In this document: positions 40,813-48,605 of the stretch, piece by piece
Position numbering within the stretch: the stretch's first letter is position 1
Layout: each line of letters begins with the position of its first letter
Assembly (NCBI GenBank): GCA_045595445.1
Contig: JAZOAK010000039.1
Coordinates: forward strand, 1-50,400
From: RGIG3009 sp045595445
Lineage (GTDB): Bacteria > Bacillota > Clostridia > Oscillospirales > Acutalibacteraceae
Direction of reading: 5' to 3'
DNA length: 50,400 nucleotides
The notes under the pieces: generated by a model
Told to the model about the DNA's origin: nothing
The model's input: the letters and a program-made list of their open reading frames with translations, nothing else
Databases searched by the model: none
Position numbers and translations under genes: made by a program

Positions 40813-42482
40813 AGAGAGTGAGAGCGGTGCTGATCGTACCGCTTATTATCTTTGGAATCTACGCGGGACGGTTATTTTGGTTGCAAGGGATACGCGGAGA
40901 GTATTACGCGGCGCTCAAAGCCGAGCGCATTGCGGCGAGCGTATCCATTCCCGCCGCGCGCGGGGATATTATCGATCGAAACGGCGTGCCGCTATCGAGC
41001 GACCGCGTGGGGGTGCGGGTGACGGCAAACGGTATCTCCCGCGAGCAGGCGGCAACACTTCTCACGCAGTTGGGCGAAACCGTGACGGTACGCGGTGACG
41101 TGTTGTGCGAGGACGTTTCGGAACGAACTGCCGCCATCCTGCGCGAAAATCCCACCGCGTACGCGGGACTCCGCACCGCGCTGGTGCCGATTCGAACATA
41201 CAAGGCGGGGGACGTGGCGGCGCATATTTTGGGAACGGTGGGACCGGTGTACGCAGAGGAATACGAAACGCTGAAAGAAAAAGGGTATCACCTGACCGAT
41301 CGTGTGGGCAAGAGCGGGATCGAGGCGGCGTTGGAGGACGAGTTGCGCGGTGAAGACGGCGTGCGTATCACCCGCGCGGACGGCAGCGTGTATACCCGCG
41401 CGGCGGTGGCGGGGTTATCGGTAGAACTCACGCTGGACAGCGCCCTGCAACGCGCGGCGCAGACCAGCATGACCGATACGATGGCGGCGCTCAGGAAACA
41501 GACCGAGCCGTTGTCGGGAGCCGACGTCAAAAGCGGGTCGGTGGTATTGCTTGACGTTACCGACGGCGGGGTGCTCGTCTGCGCCTCCTGCCCGACGTAC
41601 GATCTGTCTACCTATTCCGAGCAGTATACGGCGCTTGCGAGCGATACGGGGCAACCGTTGTTTAACCGCGCGTTGTACGGCACGTATCCGTGCGGGTCGG
41701 TCATCAAACCGGCGGTGGCGATCGCGGGACTCAGTGAAACGCTGACGGTAGATTGTACCTGCGACGGCGTATATCGGTATTATGAAGCGGTGGGGTTTGC
41801 GCCGAAATGTATGGGCCGTCACGGTGATGTGGATACCGTGACGGCGCTGAAAAAATCCTGTAACGTGTATTTTATGGAACTCGGGCGCTTGCTCGGCATT
41901 GACAGACTTAACCGCTATGCCTTAGCGTTTGGATTGGGGCAGAAAAGCGGTATCGAGGTGGGGGAGGCACGCGGGGTGCTCGCGTCCCCCGCGACCAAAA
42001 ACGGCACGTGGGTGGCGGGGGATACCTGCCAATGCGCCATCGGACAGATGGACGAGCGGTTTACGCCCATACAGCTCGCCGCGTATGCCATGACGCTTGC
42101 CAACGGCGGGGTGCGCTACCGCACGCATCTGGTGCGGCGGCTGCTCAGGTACGACGGTACGGTGGAGAGGGTATATGCCTCGGAAGTGTTGTCCACCGTA
42201 CCGATGAGCGACGAGGCGGCGCGCATCGTGCGCGAAGGGATGGAACAAGTGGTCAAAAAGGGCGGTACCGCCTACAAGGCATTCAAAGACGCCTCGTATA
42301 CGCTTGCCGCCAAAACCGGCACCGCACAAAACGGAAAAACGCGTTCGGATCACGGCGTGTTTATCGCGTACGCACCCGCGGATAAGCCGCAAGTGGCACT
42401 CGCCGTGGTGATGGAAAACGGCACGTCTGCCGCCGCGTCCGCCGTGGCACGGCAGGTGTTGGACGCGTATTTTGGGGAATAA
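40809..42482 (+). CDS. mrdA: penicillin-binding protein 2 (MrdA-type transpeptidase)
   Basis: A 557-residue class B PBP of the elongation machinery. It has one N-terminal membrane helix (about 5-20), the non-penicillin-binding domain with AARGDIIDRNGVPLS (about 47-61), and the transpeptidase domain with SVIK (Ser297, Lys300), SCN (350-352) and KTGTAQ (502-507). It crosslinks new peptidoglycan during growth. The start overlaps the mreD stop. It has no C-terminal extension and is at the short end for PBP2. Confidence 0.93.
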   Translation: MKRVRAVLIVPLIIFGIYAGRLFWLQGIRGEYYAALKAERIAASVSIPAARGDIIDRNGVPLSSDRVGVRVTANGISREQAATLLTQLGETVTVRGDVLCEDVSERTAAILRENPTAYAGLRTALVPIRTYKAGDVAAHILGTVGPVYAEEYETLKEKGYHLTDRVGKSGIEAALEDELRGEDGVRITRADGSVYTRAAVAGLSVELTLDSALQRAAQTSMTDTMAALRKQTEPLSGADVKSGSVVLLDVTDGGVLVCASCPTYDLSTYSEQYTALASDTGQPLFNRALYGTYPCGSVIKPAVAIAGLSETLTVDCTCDGVYRYYEAVGFAPKCMGRHGDVDTVTALKKSCNVYFMELGRLLGIDRLNRYALAFGLGQKSGIEVGEARGVLASPATKNGTWVAGDTCQCAIGQMDERFTPIQLAAYAMTLANGGVRYRTHLVRRLLRYDGTVERVYASEVLSTVPMSDEAARIVREGMEQVVKKGGTAYKAFKDASYTLAAKTGTAQNGKTRSDHGVFIAYAPADKPQVALAVVMENGTSAAASAVARQVLDAYFGE

Positions 42483-42512
42483 AAAACGCCTCTCAAAGAG
42501 GCGTTTTTATTT
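42482..42512. terminator. terminator between PBP2 and the SLOG gene
   Basis: AAAAACGCCTCT and AGAGGCGTTTTTATTT pair; A and T runs allow use from both sides. Confidence 0.88.
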
Positions 42513-42842
42513 CCTTAACCGAAACAGGCGGTAGGGTTTGCCTTGGTTTTTACATTGTCGAAGCGTATACAACGTGCCGCGGGATTCACCGTCCCAAAAT
42601 CCCCACACCATATCCGCGTATTCCACGATCAAATCGTTGCGTTTGAGTGGGGCGGTGCGGCCGTAGCGGTCGTAATCGGGGTAAAATTCGGTTAATTTCA
42701 GCCCATGCGCCTGAGCAAACAAACGCGCACAAGTGTCCACACCCCGCGCACCGCCCGATACGATCTCGGTGCATTGCGGGGGAATGATCTCCTCTAACGG
42801 AACGCTTGTGATGCTGCGCGAGCCGACAACGGCAATTTTCAT
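42507..42842 (-). CDS. SLOG-fold (YspA/DUF2493-like) protein under a LexA-type box
   Basis: A 111-residue Rossmann-like protein of the YspA/cpYpsA-related SLOG family (DUF2493). MKIAVVGSRSI starts strand 1, VSGGARGVDTCARLFAQAHG (about 43-62) is the ligand-binding loop and LIVEYADMVWGFWDGESRGT (about 83-102) completes the fold. SLOG proteins bind nucleotides or their derivatives; DprA belongs to the same superfamily. AGGAG precedes ATG 42842, which lies just downstream of a promoter containing a LexA-like palindrome, so it may be an SOS gene. A longer frame from 43064 is excluded because it crosses that promoter. Confidence 0.85.
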   Translation of the reverse strand: MKIAVVGSRSITSVPLEEIIPPQCTEIVSGGARGVDTCARLFAQAHGLKLTEFYPDYDRYGRTAPLKRNDLIVEYADMVWGFWDGESRGTLYTLRQCKNQGKPYRLFRLRK

Positions 42843-42862
42843 ACGATCAACTCCTGTACACC

Positions 42863-42892
42863 AGTATACAACAGAACATATGTTCTTGTCAA
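42863..42892 (-). promoter_or_regulatory. promoter with Gram-positive LexA/SOS-box-like operator
   Basis: On the minus strand TTGACA (892-887) and TATACT (868-863) have an 18-bp spacer. The 14-bp perfect palindrome AGAACATATGTTCT (42873-42886) abuts the -35. The Bacillus LexA box is CGAACATATGTTCG, so 12 of 14 bases are the same. Confidence 0.8.
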
Positions 42893-42895
42893 GAG

Positions 42896-42927
42896 AAAAA
42901 AGAACGGATGGCGTCAGCCATCCGTTT
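42896..42927 (-). terminator. terminator overlapping the end of the Nudix gene
   Basis: AAACGGATGGC and GCCATCCGTTCTTTTTT pair on the minus strand around the TGA stop of the Nudix gene itself. Confidence 0.85.
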
Positions 42928-43372
42928 GGTGCGTATGAATGAGGCGCCCGCCGCGGTAGGTGAGGGTGATGTGAAAAAAATCCTCGCCGTTTTGCAAGGC
43001 GCTGAGAAAGACGGTATCGCCCTCCCAGAGAGGATAGCGGTGTAACGCGGTTTTTTCGATCCACCGCAAATCACCCTCGTCGCACGCGTGCAGCGTTCCC
43101 TCCCACGCGGTGGCGGTGAACAGATGCATGCGCTCGGTGCCGTCCAGATCGGAGTCAAAATCCACAATGCCGCGGTAAACAAAAGCGGTCAGCGTCAGTC
43201 CCGTTTCCTCAAATACCTCGCGGCAGGCGCAGGCTTCGGGCGTTTCTCCCGCCTCCAACTTGCCGCCGAGACCGATCCATTTGCCCGCGTTTGGGTCGTT
43301 GGGCTTTTTGTTGCGGTACAGCATGAGGTAAGCGCCGTCTTTCTCCAAGTAACACAAGGTGGTCTCTCTCAT
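42914..43372 (-). CDS. Nudix hydrolase, MutT/8-oxo-dGTPase-like
   Basis: A 152-residue Nudix protein. The complete Nudix box GGKLEAGETPEACACREV... runs from Gly37 to Leu59 and ends REVFEETGL. GKWIGLGGK before it and RYPLWEGDTVFL after it match 8-oxo-dGTP diphosphatase-like clostridial proteins that clean oxidised nucleotides. The start overlaps the stop of the S24 repressor gene (ATGA), so the two are translated together, which is unusual for a phage repressor. Confidence 0.9.
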   Translation of the reverse strand: MRETTLCYLEKDGAYLMLYRNKKPNDPNAGKWIGLGGKLEAGETPEACACREVFEETGLTLTAFVYRGIVDFDSDLDGTERMHLFTATAWEGTLHACDEGDLRWIEKTALHRYPLWEGDTVFLSALQNGEDFFHITLTYRGGRLIHTHQTDG

Positions 43373-44235
43373 CCGCGTCGCCTCGTTCGCCGTTGTTCAA
43401 TGACGATGCCCGCAATGGTGACCGGCAGCGTGCGGATCTCGTCGTTTGAAAACGAGCGGATCTCGTATGCGGGATTGAGCGGGCGCAGTTGAATACCGTT
43501 TTCGGTCACCGTCAGCCGTTTGAGCGTGGCATCGGCGTTGCCGATGTACGCGACGACGTCGTCACCGGTTTCGGCGGTCTGCTGAACGCGCAAAATGACG
43601 ATGTCGCCGTCCAAATATTCGGGGAACATACTGTCGCCCGTGACGAGCAAACCAAAATAGTCGTACCCATCTTGTGCGGTATGACCGGACAGATCAATTT
43701 CTTCAATAATATCCGTCACCGCTTCGATCGGCACCCCTGCGGGCACCCTACCGAGTACCGGAATGCGCCGCGCCGTGGGGAACAAGTGAATGGGTTTGAC
43801 GTTGTGAAGATCTTCCGCAAGCGGAGAGGCGCTGTCCCGCAAGACGGTGCGCGGGGAATGGAAATAGGACGACAACAGCGCGGTTTCTTCCTCGGTCGGG
43901 GCGCTCCCCGCCATCAGTTGTTGCATTCGATTCGTCGGCAGACGTAACTCTTCCGCTACTTGTTCGGGCGTGCGCCCCCACGACAAACACCACTGAGATA
44001 AAATCGTGGAAAATGCCACCGGTGGCGTTGCTTTCTTTTGGGAATCGTCGAGCAGGTCCCCTGCGGGTATCCCAAAATACGCAGCCATGCGCTTGATCGC
44101 CGTCATGCGCGGTGTCTTGAAACCGTTTTCCCAGGTGGACACCGCTTTATCACTCACACCCGCAATGGCACCGAGTTCGCGTTGCGTTAATTCGTGCAAC
44201 TCGCGCAGCCGCCGAATGTTCTCACCAATCGTCAT
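43369..44235 (-). CDS. S24 (LexA/CI-type) self-cleaving repressor
   Basis: A 288-residue regulator. The N-terminal XRE helix-turn-helix is IGENIRRLRELHELTQRELG (about 3-22) with SDKAVSTWENG as recognition helix. A second helix-turn-helix-like segment, TPEQVAEELRLPTNRMQQLM (89-108), is unusual. The C-terminal S24 domain has the cleavage site Ala166-Gly167 (VPAGV), nucleophile Ser202 (TGDSMFP) and Lys239 (ATLKRL), so RecA-stimulated self-cleavage is expected. It is transcribed away from an operator-rich region that also drives the phage genes. ATG 44235 is preferred over GTG 44262. Confidence 0.92.
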   Translation of the reverse strand: MTIGENIRRLRELHELTQRELGAIAGVSDKAVSTWENGFKTPRMTAIKRMAAYFGIPAGDLLDDSQKKATPPVAFSTILSQWCLSWGRTPEQVAEELRLPTNRMQQLMAGSAPTEEETALLSSYFHSPRTVLRDSASPLAEDLHNVKPIHLFPTARRIPVLGRVPAGVPIEAVTDIIEEIDLSGHTAQDGYDYFGLLVTGDSMFPEYLDGDIVILRVQQTAETGDDVVAYIGNADATLKRLTVTENGIQLRPLNPAYEIRSFSNDEIRTLPVTIAGIVIEQRRTRRRG

Positions 44236-44400
44236 ACGTTCGTTTCGCCCTTTCTCTACCACGGTTTTTGTGTCAGGGGGGCAATGCGCTCAAATAGCTA
44301 CCCCGCCTCTAAGGCAACATGGGTTTGTGTGAGGAGTGCAATACGCTACCCCGCGTCTTCAAAAAAGTACCCTCGTCTTTATGGCAACGGTCACTTTCTA

Positions 44401-44542
44401 TTCTACTTTTATTATACACCAAAAGTAGAAAAACGCAAGGAAATTCTACTTTTGACTTGACATTCTACCCAAAGTAGAGTATAATAGGGGTAACCTGAGG
44501 GTTGCTTCTTTTTTTTGGCAAGCAACTCTACTTTAAGTAGAT
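44401..44542. promoter_or_regulatory. divergent operator/promoter region of the phage element
   Basis: The plus promoter is TTGACA (44457-44462), 17 bp, TATAAT (44480-44485); its spacer is filled by the palindrome TTCTACCCAAAGTAGAG. Further copies of the half-site TTCTACTTT lie at 44401-44410 facing AAAAGTAGAA at 44421-44430 (10-bp perfect arms), at 44444-44453, and as palindrome TCTACTTTAAGTAGA at 44527-44541 just before the ribosome site of the first phage gene. On the minus strand TATAAT (44416-44411) with TTGCGT upstream could start the repressor transcript between operators. The S24 repressor is the obvious ligand. The rest of 44236-44400 shows only a loose tandem (GCTACCCCGC at about 44297 and 44345). 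Confidence 0.85.
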
Positions 44543-44555
44543 AAGGAGGAGGCCC

Positions 44556-44915
44556 GTGTCAAATCGCATTTTGAAGGAAAGCATTTGTACGAGCGCTACG
44601 ATCGAGGGGCTCGGGTGGTTTGAGGAGGTGTGTTTTTATCGGTTGATCGTGCAATGCGACGATTACGGTCGCATGGATGCGCGGCCGTCGTTGCTCAAAG
44701 CGCGGTTGTTTCCGCTCAGAGAGGACATTGAAACGGCTGCGGTCCAACAAGCGGTGTGCGCGTTGGAGGCGGCGGGGTTACTCGTGGTATATGAAGCACA
44801 GGGACAACCGTATTTGCAACTGCTCACGTGGGAAAAACATCAGCGCGTACGCAACAAGCGCAGTCGGTTTCCGTCACCTTATCCCGAGGAGAACGGACAA
44901 GCAGCGGACAGTTGA
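44556..44915 (+). CDS. phage replication-organizer-like protein, short
   Basis: A 119-residue protein matching the N-terminal domain of DnaD-like/replisome organizer proteins of clostridial phages: SNRILKESICTSATIEGLGW, FYRLIVQCDDYGRMDARPSL, GQPYLQLLTWEKHQRVRNKR. Such proteins usually continue for 100-200 residues with a second domain; here the gene ends after SRFPSPYPEENGQAADS, so it is a short or truncated form. The GTG start follows AAGGAGGAGG and an operator. It is the first gene under the lytic-side promoter. Confidence 0.82.
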   Translation: MSNRILKESICTSATIEGLGWFEEVCFYRLIVQCDDYGRMDARPSLLKARLFPLREDIETAAVQQAVCALEAAGLLVVYEAQGQPYLQLLTWEKHQRVRNKRSRFPSPYPEENGQAADS

Positions 44916-45041
44916 CGGCGAGTTGTCAGTCTTAATCCGTATCCTAATCCCAATTCGTATCCATATCCTTTCTTTAATCCGTATCCTAACGCGCTGAAAG
45001 TTTTCAACATTCCACAGCGTTTCAACAAGGAGGCAGTTGAC

Positions 45042-45215
45042 ATGTGTATAGTGTGTGGGCAGTTATTTTGCCCGACGAACTGTCCCGCATACGATCCTCG
45101 GGAAGATCCGTGGGTGACGGGATTTTGTGAGGAGTGCGGTACGGCGTTGTATGAGGAGGGAGCGACGGTGTGTGATGGGTGCAATAATGAAGATAAAATG
45201 AATGATGAAGAATGA
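45042..45215 (+). CDS. cysteine-rich zinc-ribbon-like miniprotein
   Basis: A 57-residue protein with eight Cys in pairs: MCIVCGQLFC, TNC, FCEECG and VCDGCN. It probably binds two zinc ions and may contact nucleic acid or protein. AAGGAGG lies eight bases before the ATG. Its last codons (MNDEE) lie in the AATGATGAAGAATGAAG phrase that opens the repeats beside it, suggesting the 3' end was formed by the repeat. Similar small Cys-rich proteins occur in clostridial phage early regions. Confidence 0.7.
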   Translation: MCIVCGQLFCPTNCPAYDPREDPWVTGFCEECGTALYEEGATVCDGCNNEDKMNDEE

Positions 45216-45530
45216 AGGTGTCGCGCATGGCGCGACGGAAATTTTCTCTCCCACCGTCGGCATTTGCCGACACCTCCCTCGTCAGAGGGAGGCAAGGGGA
45301 GGGCGCGCACGGAATAAAAAGAGAGAGCGCCCTTGATAGCTGAGGCAACCCCTATTTGCGCGCTCTACTTTGGGTAGAGCGGACACGATAAGACGCGGGA
45401 GGGGGAAAGGGGGCGGTATCGGAGGCGCTGCGAAGGCGGGGCAGGGACAGATCGAAACGAGGAGGCGCTGTGAAAGCGGCGTAGACGGTGGAAGATGCGG
45501 CGAGCCGCAGGGCGAGCCTGTCCATACGAG
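45216..45530. repeat. mosaic intergenic repeat, copy 1, with operator
   Basis: About 310 bp recurring at 46283-46592, and in shorter form at 46620-46812. In order: GGTGTCGCGC/GCGCGAC, the palindrome ending CCTCCCTCgtcaGAGGGAGG, GGGCGCGCACGGAATAAAA, CAACCCCTATTT, then GCTCTACTTTGGGTAGAGC (45362-45380), CGATAAGACGCGGGAGG and a GGCAGGGACAGATCGAAACG unit. Copies differ by few bases. No gene is present. Confidence 0.85.
45362..45380. promoter_or_regulatory. dispersed repressor-operator-like palindrome 1
   Basis: GCTCTAC TTTGG GTAGAGC, the same core as the operator inside the 44457-44485 promoter (there read from the other strand). No promoter is apparent beside it, so it may act as a stoperator or decoy. 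Confidence 0.6.
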
Positions 45531-45645
45531 CGGGGCAGGGACAGATCGAAACGAGGGGGCGCTGTGAAAGCGGGGCAGACGGTGAAAGATGCGGCGAGCC
45601 GCAGGGCGAGCCTGTCCATACGAGCGGGGCAGGGACAGATCGAAA
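45445..45645. repeat. 94-bp tandem repeat
   Basis: ATCGAAACGAGG-type landmarks recur at 45451, 45545 and 45639, giving two 94-bp units. Each holds the stem GCGGCGAGCCGCAGGGCGAG..., CAGGGACAG and a GAGGCGCTGTGAAAGC start. Confidence 0.8.
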
Positions 45646-45666
45646 GAAAAAAGGAGAAACAAAACG

Positions 45667-46065
45667 ATGGCGTTAAGTGAAGAAGCGCAGGCATTAAAAA
45701 CGCAGATGCAGGCGGTGGTGGCGGACAAGCGGGAACTGGAAGCGGTGGAAGCGGAATGGCGGGACATACTATTGTTTGAAGAAGAGCGGTTATGCGGGAT
45801 CACCGACAGTGAATTACCGATCGTCGCGGAACTGTTTGACGAGCGACAGCGACTTCGTAAAGCGCTGGCGACGCATCAGTTGCAAAACGTTACGCGCCTG
45901 CAACACGCGGCGCTGACACCGTTACAACGGCGCGTTATGCGGTTGCGTTACGTGCAGGGACGTGCGTGGCGGGAGATCATAGGTGACCTTAAAAAGACCA
46001 AGCAATACCTGCTCAGAGAACACAACAAAGCCTTGGAAATCCTGGCAAAACAGCCAAAAAAATAA
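45667..46065 (+). CDS. phage late-gene regulator, sigma-region-4-like
   Basis: A 132-residue protein. The N-terminal half is coiled coil (about 5-70), the C-terminal part (about 83-125) is a sigma-70 region 4-like helix-turn-helix: LTPLQRRVMRLRYVQGRAWR and IIGDLKKTKQYLLREHNKAL. ArpU/RinA/sigma-like proteins in this place, just before terminase genes, switch on late transcription in Firmicutes phages. AAAAAGGAG precedes the ATG. Assignment rests on fold-like pattern and position. Confidence 0.75.
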   Translation: MALSEEAQALKTQMQAVVADKRELEAVEAEWRDILLFEEERLCGITDSELPIVAELFDERQRLRKALATHQLQNVTRLQHAALTPLQRRVMRLRYVQGRAWREIIGDLKKTKQYLLREHNKALEILAKQPKK

Positions 46066-46239
46066 TTTTTGAAAGCCACTTGAAGGTGACTGCCCTACGT
46101 GTGGTATACTACGGCGAACTTGAGGAAAGGTGACTTTCGGTGGTTTTGTACCAATCGGAAAGGGCGGTACAAACGAGGCGAATTGCGCACCGCAGGTGCG
46201 GTGACGTTTGAAAGAGGTGCCCGAGGGGGCGGTTTGAGG

Positions 46240-46600
46240 GAAAATGAATGATGAATAATGAATGATGAAGAATGAAGAATGAAGGTGTCGCGCATGGCGC
46301 AACGGAAATTTTCTCTCCCTCCGTCGGCATTTGCCGACACCTCCCTCGTCAGAGGGAGGCAAGGGGAGGGCGCGCACGGAATAAAAAAGGAACGCCCTTG
46401 ATGGCTGAGGCAACCCCTATTTGTCCGCTCTACTTTGGGTAGAGCGGACACGATAAGACGCGGGAGGGGGAAAAGGGGGCGGTATCGGAGGCGCTGCGAA
46501 GGCGGGGCAGGGACAGATCGAAACGAGGAGGCGCTGTGAAAGCGGCGTAGACGGTGGAAGATGCGGCGAGCCGCAGGGCGAGCCTGTCCTACGGCAGGGA
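46240..46600. repeat. mosaic intergenic repeat, copy 2
   Basis: Near-identical to 45216-45530, preceded by AATGATGAATAATGAATGATGAAGAATG. It contains operator-like palindrome 2 at 46425-46447 and ends in GGCGAGCCTGTCCTACGGCAGGG. The space 46066-46239 shows no gene; TTGAAGGTGACTGCC and GAAAGGTGACTTTCGG occur there and GAGGGTGACTTTCGAG again at 46863. Confidence 0.85.
46425..46447. promoter_or_regulatory. dispersed repressor-operator-like palindrome 2
   Basis: CCGCTCTAC TTTGG GTAGAGCGG, a 23-bp perfect palindrome with odd centre, in repeat copy 2. Confidence 0.6.
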
Positions 46601-46605
46601 AAATG

Positions 46606-46815
46606 AATGATGAAGAATGAAGGTGTCGCGCATAGCGCGACGGAAATTTTCTCTCCCTCCGTCGGCATTTGCCGACACCTCCCTCGTCAGAGGGAGGCAA
46701 GGGGAGGGCGCGCACGGAATAAAAGAGGGAACGCCCCGCTTTTTTAACTCGGGAATCCCCTTGCGTGTCCGCTCTACTTTGGGTAGAGCGGACACGATAA
46801 GACGCGGGAGGGTGA
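46606..46815. repeat. mosaic intergenic repeat, copy 3
   Basis: A shorter copy that lacks the right-hand CAGGGACAGATCGAAACG unit and carries its own middle segment (GCCCCGCTTTTTTAACTCGG). It includes palindrome 3. Confidence 0.85.
46765..46795. promoter_or_regulatory. dispersed repressor-operator-like palindrome 3
   Basis: The longest copy: GTGTCCGCTCTAC TTTGG GTAGAGCGGACAC, 13-bp perfect arms. It lies 156 bp before the terminase small subunit gene. Confidence 0.62.
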
Positions 46816-46950
46816 AGCAGTGAGGGAGATCGCGGCGCACCACGGATTGCGGCGAAATTGAGAGAGGGTGACTTTCGAGCGGTAGTGCAACTACCCCTCC
46901 GTCACCTGCGGTGACATCTCCCCTGACAAGGGGAGGCGAGAATAAGGTGG

Positions 46951-47316
46951 GTGAAAAGCGTGAAACAACTGGGAACGATATCCGACATAAAAGCGACGAT
47001 CGAGGCGTGCCGCCGGCAATGTGACGCGGACGGCGGACCGTTTCACGCGGACGCGTTGGCGGCGGCGCTGGGGATTCCCTACGAAACGGTGGTTGCGTAT
47101 GCGACGGGAAAAGGCGAAACCGCCCGTATTCTCAAAGCGGCGTTGCAGGAGTGTACTGCCTCGGTTATCAGCCACGCGCTTTCAGCCGACCCCAAAAGTC
47201 ACGGACTGTGGATGTTTTATCTGCGCAACCGCGCGGGGTTTGCGGACAAAGGCGAAACGCGTGCGCTGCAATCGGAAGATCCGGTACGGTTTGTGTGCGA
47301 GGAGCGGATCGAATGA
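46951..47316 (+). CDS. phage terminase small subunit-like protein
   Basis: A 121-residue protein directly before, and overlapping by four bases (ATGA), the terminase large subunit gene. It has a helix-turn-helix-like part (FHADALAAALGIPYETVVAY, about 25-44) and the SKSHGLWMFYLRNRAGFADK-like segment near 90-107 seen in small terminase/gp3-type DNA-packaging proteins. It would recognise phage DNA for packaging. The GTG at 46951 is chosen; GTG 46960 is also possible. A last palindromic repeat lies just upstream at 46887-46940. Confidence 0.78.
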   Translation: MKSVKQLGTISDIKATIEACRRQCDADGGPFHADALAAALGIPYETVVAYATGKGETARILKAALQECTASVISHALSADPKSHGLWMFYLRNRAGFADKGETRALQSEDPVRFVCEERIE

Positions 47317-48605
47317 CGGTCGATTTGAAAGCAATCGTCGGCGGCGGATACGGCGCGTTTTGGCGTTGTCGGTCACGGTATCGGGTACTCAAAGGCGGAA
47401 AAGCCTCTAAAAAATCCACCACCACCGCGCTGAATTTTCTCATACGCTTGATGCGGTACCCGCAAGCGAATTTACTCGTCATCCGCCGTATCATGGATAC
47501 CCACCGCAGCAGCACGTTCGCGCAATTGCAGTGGGCGGCGGCGCGACTCGGGGTATCGCATTTATGGAAAGCAACACTCAGTCCCATGGAACTGACGTAC
47601 CTGCCGACAGGTCAGAAAATTCTGTTTCGCGGTTTCGACGACGTCTACAAGATCGCCTCCACCACTGTGACACACGGCTATCTGTGTTGGGTGTGGGTGG
47701 AAGAAGCGTTTGAGATCGAGAGCGAGGACGCGTTTGACACCTTTGACTTATCGGTGCCGCGCGGCGAGGTGCCGCCACCGTTGTTCAAGCAAACGACGCT
47801 GACCTTTAACCCATGGAGTGAGCATCACTGGCTCAAAGCGCGGTTTTTTGATAAGGCTGCGGACAACGTTTCGACGTTCACCACCGATTATCGGTGCAAC
47901 GAATTTTTGGACGATGCCGACCGCGCCGTGTTTGACCGCATGAAACGCGATAATCCGCGCCGTTTTGCGGTGGCGGGGCGCGGCGAATGGGGGATCGCAG
48001 ACGGACTGATTTACGACAACTGGGCGGTAGCGGAGTTTGATATTGACCGCTTACCGGAAGCGTGGAAATATCGGCGGGTGTATGGACTCGACTACGGCTA
48101 TTCCAACGACCCCACCGCCTTTATCGCGGCGGCGGTCAACCCCGTTGATCGGGTGTTGTACGTGTTTGATGAGTTCAAATGCCGCGGGTTACTTAACAGC
48201 GATATTGCCGAGCGGTTGTGCAAAATGGGCTACGACGGCGAACGCATCCGCGCCGATTCGGCAGAACCGAAATCCAACGAGGAACTAAGGCGGGCGGGCG
48301 TGTATCGCATCACCCCTGCCGACAAGGGCGCGGGGTCGCTGTTACACGGCATTGCGCGGTTGCAGGAATATCGGATACTGGTACATCCGCGGTGCAAAGA
48401 AACGGTGGTGGAACTGGCATCCTACGCGTGGGAAAAGACCCCCGCCGGCATTATCAACCGCCCGCGCGGCGGGGAAGATCATTTGATGGACGCGCTTCGC
48501 TACGCGATGGAGGACATCACGCATTTTCGTCCCGCACCGCCGACCCCTGAACGCGTGACCGAGGGATCGGTGTTGGCGGGAGAATTAAAACGAGGTTGGG
48601 CGTAG
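47313..48605 (+). CDS. phage terminase large subunit
   Basis: A 430-residue packaging ATPase-nuclease of the Terminase_3/XtmB type. The Walker A position reads LKGGKASKKST (about 26-36) in place of the usual GGxGSGKS, keeping Lys and Ser; LVIRRIMDTHRSSTFAQLQW follows, and Walker B is CWVWVEEAFE near 130 with catalytic Glu. The nuclease domain shows YGLDYGYSNDPTAF (about 252-265), IRADSAEPKSNEEL and GGEDHLMDALRYA with its acidic residues. It cuts and drives phage DNA into a prohead. Nothing suggests decay. Confidence 0.92.
   Translation: MTVDLKAIVGGGYGAFWRCRSRYRVLKGGKASKKSTTTALNFLIRLMRYPQANLLVIRRIMDTHRSSTFAQLQWAAARLGVSHLWKATLSPMELTYLPTGQKILFRGFDDVYKIASTTVTHGYLCWVWVEEAFEIESEDAFDTFDLSVPRGEVPPPLFKQTTLTFNPWSEHHWLKARFFDKAADNVSTFTTDYRCNEFLDDADRAVFDRMKRDNPRRFAVAGRGEWGIADGLIYDNWAVAEFDIDRLPEAWKYRRVYGLDYGYSNDPTAFIAAAVNPVDRVLYVFDEFKCRGLLNSDIAERLCKMGYDGERIRADSAEPKSNEELRRAGVYRITPADKGAGSLLHGIARLQEYRILVHPRCKETVVELASYAWEKTPAGIINRPRGGEDHLMDALRYAMEDITHFRPAPPTPERVTEGSVLAGELKRGWA

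Noticed and set aside
45362..45380. Palindromes at 45362 and later as rho-independent terminators
   Set aside because: They form stems but none is followed by a T run; the match to the promoter operator is a better explanation.
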